Assembly (NCBI GenBank): GCA_945492935.1
Contig: CALYVE010000109.1
Span: forward strand, 1-6,302
DNA: 6,302 nt
Reading direction: 5' to 3'
Source of the DNA: an uncultured Lachnospiraceae bacterium
GTDB taxonomy: Bacteria; Bacillota; Clostridia; Lachnospirales; Lachnospiraceae
Each line of letters opens with the position of its first letter. The stretch's first letter is position 1. Shown here piece by piece: positions 1 through 5,650 of the stretch. Under the pieces are notes generated by a model. It made no database searches. It saw nothing but the letters and a program-made list of their open reading frames with translations, and was not told where the DNA came from. Position numbers and translations under genes: made by a program.

Positions 1-32
1 AATACAATAAATTCATTTAATTAAGTTTTTGC

Positions 33-61
33 TTGATGTGAAAGATATGGTAGTGTATTAT
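33..61 (+). promoter_or_regulatory. Sigma-A-like promoter for the lipoprotein/sensor operon
   Basis: A TTGATG -35 element (33-38; 4 of 6 matches to consensus) is followed after exactly 17 bp by a TATTAT -10 element (56-61; 5 of 6). Transcription would start near 67-69, giving a leader of about 70 nt before the ATG at 137. An alternative -10 (TATAAA, 59-64) has a less favourable 20-bp spacing. The promoter lies inside the longest possible reading frame, which argues for the downstream ATG start. Predicted from sequence only; AT-rich DNA yields such matches by chance. Confidence 0.5.
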
Positions 62-123
62 AAAATAGGTAAAAAATCGTATGAAGAATTAGAATTTTTG
101 CGAGACAATAATGAATGCTTATT

Positions 124-130
124 AGGAGAA
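124..130 (+). promoter_or_regulatory. Ribosome binding site fixing the lipoprotein start
   Basis: AGGAGAA ends 6 nt before the ATG at 137. No comparable site precedes the upstream in-frame TTG at 29 or ATG at 47. The resulting N-terminus is a well-formed lipoprotein signal peptide, whereas the longer version would bury that peptide behind 36 extra residues. Confidence 0.75.
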
Positions 131-136
131 TGCAAG

Positions 137-1528
137 ATGATACATGATAAGATAAGAAGGACAACATGGAAGCGTTTCGTTGCTCTTTTGTTAGTGGCAT
201 CACTAACACAGGTATTGGTAGCGTGTAATAAAAAGGAAATGGGAAATTCGCCGATTACGATAACGTTATGGCATGTCTATGGCGAACAGACGAATTCACC
301 GTTAAATGATATGATTGATACATTTAATGAAACGGTAGGACGAGACAAAGGAATTCGTGTTCAGGTGAATGTCGTATCAAATACAAGTGATATTCATGAA
401 AGTGTTCTTCGAGCAGCAAATCATGAGCCGGGAGCAGGAGAATTGCCGGATATGTTCATTTCATATCCGAAGACGGTGCTTGCACTTCCTGATAAGGATA
501 TACTTGTTGATTATCATGATTATTTTTCGGAAGACGAACTGTCGGATTATATTCCTGAATTTATTGAAGAGGGAGAGATTGATGGAAAACTGATGGTTTT
601 CCCGATTGCAAAGTCGACAGAGATTTTGTTTGTTAATAAGACGATATTCGATCGGTTTGCGGCAGAAACAAATGTTTCTTTGTCTGATCTTTCAACATGG
701 GAGGGCCTGTTTGACGTTTCTCATAAATATTATGAATGGACGGATGCACAAACACCGGATGTATTGAATGATGGAAAAGCGTTTTTTGTACACGATTATC
801 ATTTTAATTATTATCAGGTTGGTGTTGCTTCGCTTGGACAGGAATTTTTTGAAAACGACGGAACAGGGATCAAGGATAGTGAGGCATTACATAGAATTTT
901 CGGACTTTATGCACAGTCAGCAATAAATGGTGATATATGGTTAGGTGGCGGATTTGCTACAGAAGCTCTGCGGACCGGTGACGTTGTGTGCAGTGTTGCT
1001 TCTTCGGCAAGTGTATTATATTATGATGATTATGTATCATATCCGGATAATACGAAGGAACAGGTAGAGTTTATTTCTATGCCGGTTCCGGTTTTTGAAG
1101 GTGGCGATAAGCTTGTCATGCAGCGTGGTGCAGGATTTTGTACAGTGAAATCAACACCACAAAAGGAAAAGGCGGCCTGTGTATTTCTTGAATGGTTAAC
1201 AAATCCGGAGAATAATGTTTCGCTCGTAACAAGTCTTGGCTATATGCCGGTAACAAATGAAGCATTTGACATGATGCCGGAAAAGATTACGACGATTGAA
1301 AGTCCGAAATATAAGAGCTTATATGAAGCATTTGTTGAAACGCAGAAGAATTACAAATTTTATTCGGCACCAAAATATGATAATTATTTGAGCCTTGAGA
1401 CAAAGGTGGAAAGCTTCAGTCGTTCGAAGATGCTTGCGGAACGCGATAATCTTCGTTCAGGAACGAAGACGGATATAGATTATATTATTGATAGTAGTTA
1501 TGAGGAATTATTGAAGATAACACCATAA
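137..1528 (+). CDS. Extracellular solute-binding lipoprotein (family 1, sugar-type)
   Basis: 463-residue lipoprotein predicted to be anchored to the outer face of the membrane and to bind a small solute, probably a carbohydrate or related compound. Residues 1-30 form a lipoprotein signal peptide: basic n-region, hydrophobic stretch about 14-24, and lipobox LVAC with the lipidated Cys at 30. The mature part opens with ITITLWHVYGE (about 40-50), the typical first strand of family-1 binding proteins. The late segment with FLEWLTNPEN followed by SLGYMPV is the usual C-terminal signature of sugar-binding members. Length fits the family. The start at 137 is chosen for its AGGAGAA site and signal peptide. 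The next gene begins 14 nt after the stop, so the two are surely co-transcribed. No permease or ATPase gene is present between the promoter and the terminator, so the protein may use permeases encoded elsewhere or may present ligand to the sensor encoded next. Fold assignment is firm; the ligand is unknown. Confidence 0.88.
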   Translation: MIHDKIRRTTWKRFVALLLVASLTQVLVACNKKEMGNSPITITLWHVYGEQTNSPLNDMIDTFNETVGRDKGIRVQVNVVSNTSDIHESVLRAANHEPGAGELPDMFISYPKTVLALPDKDILVDYHDYFSEDELSDYIPEFIEEGEIDGKLMVFPIAKSTEILFVNKTIFDRFAAETNVSLSDLSTWEGLFDVSHKYYEWTDAQTPDVLNDGKAFFVHDYHFNYYQVGVASLGQEFFENDGTGIKDSEALHRIFGLYAQSAINGDIWLGGGFATEALRTGDVVCSVASSASVLYYDDYVSYPDNTKEQVEFISMPVPVFEGGDKLVMQRGAGFCTVKSTPQKEKAACVFLEWLTNPENNVSLVTSLGYMPVTNEAFDMMPEKITTIESPKYKSLYEAFVETQKNYKFYSAPKYDNYLSLETKVESFSRSKMLAERDNLRSGTKTDIDYIIDSSYEELLKITP

Positions 1529-1542
1529 ATGGGGATTTTAAT

Positions 1543-3147
1543 ATGAAGAAGCGGTTACGTAACATTGTATTACAATTTAAAAAAGAGCTTCGCGAAAATA
1601 TGACATTAGGTCAGAAAATCCGTATTTATATGTTGATGGTTGCATTTGTTACGGTAGTAATCGGTGTCGTATTTCTGGTAGTAACAGGTGCGTGGAGTAA
1701 TGAGAAAAAGACGATACAATCACACATTCGTTATGAACTTGCAACAACAGGTAGCAGATTAGAAGATGAAATAAATTCATATGAGGGCTATGGACTTGCA
1801 TTATCAAGAGAAATTGGAAACATACTTAATAATGAGTTGTATAACGGAATTAAGGACATATCAAGCCTTGATAATAATGCAGATAAATTGCTGGAGCTAC
1901 AGGAAAAGATGTTCGGAGAAATCAATACAACCCTGCAAATATCAGGAAGCAGCGGTGTGTTTGTTGTTTTGGATACAACGATAAACAGTCATGCTCCGAA
2001 TGCCGAATGCTCCAGAAGCGGATTGTATATACGTTTGAAAAATGTTGGAGAGGATGTCGCATTTAAACAATCTTATAGTTTCTTTCGCGGTATTCCGGAT
2101 GTTGCGCATTCTCATGATATCGAAATGAGTACAAGATGGAATCTTGAATTTAATGTCGATAACCTTCCGTATTACAAAGAAATGATGGAAGCGGGCGAGG
2201 ATTCAAAAATTGATTATTATTGGACGGAACGCATGGAACTTGAGGGAACGTGGCATGATGTAATTTTGTTGTGTTTTCCAATTTACAGTGAACAGGGAAC
2301 CTTATATGGAGTATGTGGAATTGAGTTAAGTGCGTTGTATTTTCAAAATCAATATCCTTCTGTAGATAGTGATTTCGGTAAAGTCATAACGGTTTTGGCT
2401 CCTTTGGAAAAAGATACGCTTATGATTGAGGAGGGAATGACAGGCGGAACAGACGGCACATGGTTCAGTGACGATGAAAACCTGAAATATAAACAAACAA
2501 AACGTTATAACATTTATCAATCGGGGAAAACATCGTATTTTGGATTGCATAAGTCTCTTCCAATCCATAGCTATTACGGAAAAGACTGGCAGGTAGCAGT
2601 ATTGATTCCGAAAGAAGGTTGTCAGAGCGTAATTTTTGCCGGTAATTTGAAGTTTACAGTTTTGCTCATTGTTTTATTAACAGTAATGATTGTTTTGTCG
2701 ATTGTTCTGTCGCGGCGAATTGTAAGACCGATTCAAAAAGGCGTTGAGGATATCAGGGAAAAGGGGATTACAAATCAAAAAACGTTTGGAATAAAAGAAT
2801 TTGATTCTCTGATTGAATATTTAAATGAAAAAAGAGAAGACAACGATAAAGAACAAAAGGAACTTCCGGATGGCGTTGAGGAACTGTTTGAACGATTTAT
2901 TTGCGGCGTTGAAAAACTCAGCAAAGCAGAATATCGAGTATTTCAATGTTATTTGGACGGCTATGAAGTAGCACAGGTTGCCGAAGGAGCATGTATCAGT
3001 ATGAGTACGGTAAAAAAGCATAATCGCAGCATATACGAAAAGCTGGAGGTTTCATCTTATGATGAGCTTATGCTCTATCTTGATATGTTGGAACGATGTG
3101 ACAGATTGCATGTTGTTATTCGAAAGGAAGAAGACGCAGAAGATTAA
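1543..3147 (+). CDS. Membrane-bound dCache-like sensor with C-terminal LuxR-type HTH
   Basis: 534-residue one-component regulator. A short basic cytoplasmic N-terminus leads to membrane segment 1 (about 27-49). A large extracellular domain follows (about 50-368), then membrane segment 2 (about 369-389). The segment after it, beginning RRIVRPIQK (391-399), resembles the start of a HAMP helix. The cytoplasmic end carries a LuxR/GerE-type HTH (about 458-515): LSKAEYRVF, then STVKKHNRSIYEKLEV as the recognition region, then SSYDEL. The extracellular part has the layout of a double-Cache (PDC) ligand-binding domain, with a YYKEMMEAGE segment and the strand-turn-strand PIYSEQGTLYGVCGIELS (about 246-263). 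No kinase, receiver or cyclase domain is visible, so an external signal would pass straight to DNA binding at the membrane. ATG 1543 has GGGGA 7 nt upstream; an internal ATG (residue 20) has no good site. It is the second gene of the operon, and its 3' end forms part of the terminator stem. Target genes are unknown; autoregulation is plausible. Confidence 0.85.
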   Translation: MKKRLRNIVLQFKKELRENMTLGQKIRIYMLMVAFVTVVIGVVFLVVTGAWSNEKKTIQSHIRYELATTGSRLEDEINSYEGYGLALSREIGNILNNELYNGIKDISSLDNNADKLLELQEKMFGEINTTLQISGSSGVFVVLDTTINSHAPNAECSRSGLYIRLKNVGEDVAFKQSYSFFRGIPDVAHSHDIEMSTRWNLEFNVDNLPYYKEMMEAGEDSKIDYYWTERMELEGTWHDVILLCFPIYSEQGTLYGVCGIELSALYFQNQYPSVDSDFGKVITVLAPLEKDTLMIEEGMTGGTDGTWFSDDENLKYKQTKRYNIYQSGKTSYFGLHKSLPIHSYYGKDWQVAVLIPKEGCQSVIFAGNLKFTVLLIVLLTVMIVLSIVLSRRIVRPIQKGVEDIREKGITNQKTFGIKEFDSLIEYLNEKREDNDKEQKELPDGVEELFERFICGVEKLSKAEYRVFQCYLDGYEVAQVAEGACISMSTVKKHNRSIYEKLEVSSYDELMLYLDMLERCDRLHVVIRKEEDAED

Positions 3148-3162
3148 TGCGTCTTCTTTTTT
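3128..3162 (+). terminator. Intrinsic terminator of the lipoprotein/sensor operon
   Basis: A perfect 10-bp stem pairs AAGAAGACGC (3128-3137) with GCGTCTTCTT (3149-3158) around an 11-nt loop, followed by a run of T ending at 3162. The left arm lies within the last codons of the sensor gene and the loop contains its stop codon (3145-3147). The structure closes the two-gene unit before any transporter gene. Confidence 0.88.
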
Positions 3163-3183
3163 CGAATACCACAGCCTTGTAGC

Positions 3184-3224
3184 GCAGGGCCCTGCCGACA
3201 GTGTAATCAAAAGTATTGCCGACA
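3184..3224. repeat. GC-rich palindrome and short direct repeat in the gap
   Basis: GCAGGGCCCTGC (3184-3195) is a perfect 12-bp palindrome, notably GC-rich for this window. TGCCGACA occurs at 3193-3200 and again at 3217-3224. They fall in the non-coding stretch between the terminator and the ORF remnant. No function can be assigned; they may be debris of the decayed gene or a chance occurrence. Confidence 0.3.
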
Positions 3225-3256
3225 AAGCAATTTTTTTTACTGTAGCATCAATGTGA

Positions 3257-3436
3257 TTTTTTGGCAGCATCCGACGTGGCAAGACCATCGGAGGCGGAGC
3301 GGATAAGGCATTCGAAAAGTTAAAAGATGCAATTGGTGTCGGTAAATTTGAGGCAGAGCTTGTACTGCTTGATCCAAAACAAAAACCAAACGAAGAAAAC
3401 GATGTCAAAATAAAACGTTTTTGCGAAAAACTGTAA
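3257..3436 (+). pseudogene. 3' remnant of a decayed ORF, possibly flavodoxin-like
   Basis: This frame stays open for 59 codons up to TAA (3434-3436) but has no start codon and is preceded by an in-frame TGA (3254-3256). Its translation looks like a genuine protein C-terminus: a glycine-rich turn (KTIGGGADK), an amphipathic helix (AFEKLKDAIG), a strand (FEAELVLLDP), then a charged tail ending KIKRFCEKL. This glycine loop-helix-strand-helix order resembles the end of flavodoxin-family proteins of gut Clostridia, but that identification is from memory and tentative. The same frame upstream of the TGA (about 3212-3253) reads IADKAIFFTVASM, which could be the preceding strand; if so, the gene was broken by a nonsense or indel event as well as losing its 5' part. 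No 5' half of a flavodoxin, such as the FMN phosphate loop, is visible after the terminator at 3162. A live small gene is unlikely because there is no start codon or ribosome binding site. Confidence 0.5.
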
Positions 3437-3437
3437 C

Positions 3438-3465
3438 AAGGGACGTGACAAAAGCTACGTCCCTT
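3438..3465. other. Strong hairpin after the ORF remnant, no T-tract
   Basis: AAGGGACGT (3438-3446) pairs perfectly with ACGTCCCTT (3457-3465) around a 10-nt loop. It begins one base after the stop codon of the remnant ORF, the usual place for an intrinsic terminator. The + strand sequence after it (AATACAATCTTAATG) lacks a T run, and the other strand has no clean T run directly after the stem either. It may be the former terminator of the decayed gene with an eroded tail, or an RNA structure upstream of ktrB. Confidence 0.55.
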
Positions 3466-3573
3466 AATACAATCTTAATGTGTCGTGAGTTTTCTTATTA
3501 CTATGTTAATGGGATATGCCTTAAACTATTTATGCCTAATATGGGTAATATATATATTAGAATGGTGGATATC
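3466..3573 (+). promoter_or_regulatory. AT-rich leader and probable promoter region of ktrBA
   Basis: This stretch separates the hairpin from the ktrB start and should contain the operon promoter, but no pair of elements stands out. TTAAAC (3521-3526) with TAATAT (3546-3551) is the nearest candidate, at a poor 19-bp spacing. TATGCCT occurs twice (3515-3521 and 3531-3537), one and a half turns apart, and TAATATATATATTA (3546-3559) is a perfect 14-bp palindrome. GGTGG (3564-3568) sits 5 nt before the ATG at 3574 and is the likely ribosome binding site. The conserved blocks of a ydaO-type c-di-AMP riboswitch are not apparent, and the space is small for one. Confidence 0.35.
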
Positions 3574-4911
3574 ATGAATAAGCCAGATAAAATACGACAG
3601 AGATTAAATTCGTTTCAAATTATTGTTTTGGGGTTTGCCTGTGTGATTTTGGTTGGGGCATTGTTACTTATGCTTCCGATTTCGTCCGTAAGTGGGCAAG
3701 TGACGCCTTTTCTTGATTCGTTGTTTACATCAACAACGTCGGTATGTGTAACGGGATTGGTTGTTCAAGATACAGGTACATATTGGTCTTTATTTGGACA
3801 GATTATTATCCTGATACTTGTCCAAATCGGCGGATTGGGTGTCGTTACAGTCGTTACGTGCCTTGCAATTCTTGGGGGACGTAAAATAGGGCTGTTTCAG
3901 AGAAGTATTATGCAGGAGGCTGTGGCTGCTCCGCACGTTGGAGGCATTGTCGAGCTTACCGGGTTTATTTTGAAAACAACGTTTCTTATCGAATTATTGG
4001 GTGCGGTCGCGTTAGCACCGGTCTTTTGCAAGGATTTTGGAATTGCAAAGGGGATTTGGATGGCTGTGTTTCATTCCATATCTGCATTTTGTAATGCAGG
4101 ACTTGATTTGATGGGTTCCACCGAAAAGTATTCATCTTTGACGAGCTATATACAAAATCCGGTTATTAACATCGTGATTATGAGCCTGATTATTGTCGGC
4201 GGTATCGGATTTATTACATGGAATGATGTGCGTACACATAAATTTCGGTTAAAGAATTATCGTATGCAGAGCAAAGTGATTCTGGCTGTGACAGCTGCAT
4301 TGGTTCTTGTGCCGGCAATCGCATTTTTCTTTATGGAATTTCAAGATATGCCGATGAAGCAACGAGTGTTTTCTTCGTTATTCCAGGCGATTACGCCTCG
4401 AACAGCAGGTTTTAATACCGCTGATTTGACACAAATGAGTGAAGCCGGACAGCTTTCTATCATTGGATTAATGATGATTGGTGGTTCGCCGGGTTCTACT
4501 GCGGGCGGTATGAAAACGACAACCTTTGCGGTAATAATAGGATGTGGCATTGCAGTATTTCGAAGAAGAGACAGTGTGCATTTCTTTGGAAGAAGAGTGC
4601 CGGATGATACGATTTCAATAGCGTTGACCTTGTTCTTTATGTATATTTCGCTTCCTGTGGTTAGTGCTATTATTATGAGCAGAATCGAGGCCTTGCCGAT
4701 TATGACATGTCTGTTTGAAACCGTATCTGCGATGGCTACGGTAGGGCTTACCCTTGGTATTACTCCCGGATTGACAATTATGTCGAGAATAATACTTATT
4801 TTGTTAATGTTTTTAGGAAGAGTCGGCGGACTTACACTCGTATATGCAGCGGTTTCGAGTACAAAGGTACAGATGGGAAGATTTCCTCAAGATAAAATGA
4901 CGGTAGGATAG
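3574..4911 (+). CDS. ktrB: KtrB potassium-translocating subunit (Trk/Ktr/HKT family)
   Basis: 445-residue integral membrane protein forming the K+ pathway of a Ktr uptake system; it works as a dimer on a KtrA ring. All four M1-P-M2 repeats show their selectivity-filter loop with the key glycine: TSVCVTGL (G61), SISAFCNAGLD (G176), AITPRTAGFN (G279) and SAMATVGLTLG (G391). The GGSPGSTAGGMKTTT segment (303-317) matches the intramembrane gating loop region of the third repeat. The end GRVGGLTLVY...FPQDKMTVG is typical of KtrB. The frame is open back to a TTG at 3421, but those 51 extra residues are not KtrB-like and overlap the hairpin. ATG 3574 with GGTGG upstream gives the usual N-terminus and length; ATG 3562 is a weaker alternative. 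ktrA follows with its ribosome binding site overlapping this stop. No truncation or missing key residue is seen. Which cation couples the uptake (Na+ in some relatives) cannot be read from the sequence. Confidence 0.95.
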   Translation: MNKPDKIRQRLNSFQIIVLGFACVILVGALLLMLPISSVSGQVTPFLDSLFTSTTSVCVTGLVVQDTGTYWSLFGQIIILILVQIGGLGVVTVVTCLAILGGRKIGLFQRSIMQEAVAAPHVGGIVELTGFILKTTFLIELLGAVALAPVFCKDFGIAKGIWMAVFHSISAFCNAGLDLMGSTEKYSSLTSYIQNPVINIVIMSLIIVGGIGFITWNDVRTHKFRLKNYRMQSKVILAVTAALVLVPAIAFFFMEFQDMPMKQRVFSSLFQAITPRTAGFNTADLTQMSEAGQLSIIGLMMIGGSPGSTAGGMKTTTFAVIIGCGIAVFRRRDSVHFFGRRVPDDTISIALTLFFMYISLPVVSAIIMSRIEALPIMTCLFETVSAMATVGLTLGITPGLTIMSRIILILLMFLGRVGGLTLVYAAVSSTKVQMGRFPQDKMTVG

Positions 4912-4915
4912 GAGG
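4910..4915 (+). promoter_or_regulatory. ktrA ribosome binding site overlapping the ktrB stop
   Basis: A perfect AGGAGG shares bases with the TAG stop of ktrB (4909-4911) and lies 5 nt before the ktrA ATG. The arrangement suggests translational coupling, which would help balance channel and ring subunits. Confidence 0.85.
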
Positions 4916-4920
4916 ACATT

Positions 4921-5568
4921 ATGAAATCAGTTTTATTGATTGGACTTGGTAAATTTGGAAGATACATTGCAAAGGAGCTTCAAAAAATCGGTCATGAGGT
5001 GCTTGCAATTGATGAAAAGGAAGAGCGCGTAAATGAAGCTATGTCATTTGTGACAAGTGCTCAGATTGGTGATTGCACACAGGAAGAGTTCTTAAAGACA
5101 TTAGGCGTTCGAAATTTTGATGTTTGTATAGTGACAATTAGCAAAGATTTTCAAAGTTCGTTGGAGACAACCTGTTTGTTAAAGGAGCTTGGCGCAAAAT
5201 TAGTAATATCAAGAGCGGAGCGCGATGGTCAGGAAAAATTCCTATTGCGAAATGGTGCAGATGAGGTTGTTTATCCTGAAAAACAGCTTGCAAAATGGGC
5301 AGCAATACGATATACATCGACACATATTTTGGATTATATTTCACTTGATGATGAACATGCTATTTTTGAAGTGGATATACCATCCGGTTGGGTCGGTCGA
5401 ACGGTCGGACAGATTGATATTCGTAAAACTTACGGCATTAACATTATGGGTGTTCGTCGAGAAGGCAAATGGAATATGTTTATTACGCCGGAAACGTATT
5501 TGAATGAGGAAGATACGATTCTTGTTTTAGGTCAGTATAAGACCTTGCAAAAGTGTTTTAAACTTTAA
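4921..5568 (+). CDS. ktrA: KtrA regulatory subunit (RCK_N + RCK_C) of the K+ uptake system
   Basis: 215-residue cytoplasmic protein expected to form the octameric ring that gates KtrB in response to ATP/ADP. The N-terminal RCK/TrkA-N Rossmann domain (about 1-125) shows the dinucleotide loop GLGKFG (8-13), the acidic ribose-binding residue at the end of strand 2 (D31 in LAIDEKEE), a GDCTQ segment (50-54), and the conserved GADEVVYPE (112-120). The RCK_C (TrkA-C) domain covers about 137-215 and includes YGINIMGVRREGKW and the closing TILVLG. In Staphylococcus aureus KtrA the RCK_C domain binds c-di-AMP; whether this one does cannot be judged from sequence alone. The glycine loop has Lys at position 11 where Bacillus subtilis KtrA has Arg (R16), a conservative change at a residue that contacts the nucleotide phosphates. 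Length is normal. No convincing terminator follows, so read-through into the KdpD-like gene is possible. Confidence 0.95.
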   Translation: MKSVLLIGLGKFGRYIAKELQKIGHEVLAIDEKEERVNEAMSFVTSAQIGDCTQEEFLKTLGVRNFDVCIVTISKDFQSSLETTCLLKELGAKLVISRAERDGQEKFLLRNGADEVVYPEKQLAKWAAIRYTSTHILDYISLDDEHAIFEVDIPSGWVGRTVGQIDIRKTYGINIMGVRREGKWNMFITPETYLNEEDTILVLGQYKTLQKCFKL

Positions 5569-5595
5569 GAATAAAATAAAACATAGTAAGCTGTA

Positions 5596-5624
5596 TTGAG
5601 ACCAGACATGAAGTGCGATATAAT
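5596..5624 (+). promoter_or_regulatory. Near-consensus sigma-A promoter of the KdpD-like gene
   Basis: TTGAGA (5596-5601) is separated by exactly 17 bp from a perfect TATAAT (5619-5624). Transcription should start near 5631, leaving a leader of only about 20 nt, just enough for the ribosome binding site. The sensor gene can therefore be expressed independently of ktrBA, probably at a steady level. Confidence 0.82.
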
Positions 5625-5636
5625 GATTATGTTTGG

Positions 5637-5644
5637 AAGGAGGG
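5637..5644 (+). promoter_or_regulatory. Ribosome binding site of the KdpD-like gene
   Basis: AAGGAGGG ends 6 nt before the ATG at 5651. It shows that translation truly starts at the Usp domain and that the missing N-terminal KdpD domain is not an artefact of start choice. Confidence 0.85.
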
Positions 5645-5650
5645 CATATT

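Noticed and set aside
21..209. 62-codon minus-strand frame over the promoter and signal peptide.
   Set aside because: It overlaps the well-supported start of the lipoprotein gene and has no domain or ribosome binding site support.
3163..3256. tRNA or small RNA gene suggested by TTCGAATACC and the GC-rich palindrome.
   Set aside because: No cloverleaf arms or anticodon stem can be assembled around these bases.
3052..3408. 118-codon reading frame on the minus strand, serine/leucine-rich.
   Set aside because: It is antisense to the end of the sensor gene, the terminator and the ORF remnant, has no ribosome binding site, and shows no recognisable domain; the + strand explains the region better.
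3421..3573. Longer KtrB beginning at TTG 3421.
   Set aside because: The 51 extra residues do not resemble KtrB, overlap the hairpin and the remnant stop region, and lack a ribosome binding site; ATG 3574 gives a standard-length protein.
3466..3573. A ydaO-type c-di-AMP riboswitch upstream of ktrB, as found before some ktr genes.
   Set aside because: The conserved sequence blocks and multi-helix layout are not visible and the available length is too short.
5569..5595. Possible terminator between ktrA and the KdpD-like gene.
   Set aside because: Only a weak 5-bp AT pairing around the ktrA stop is visible, with no GC stem or T run.
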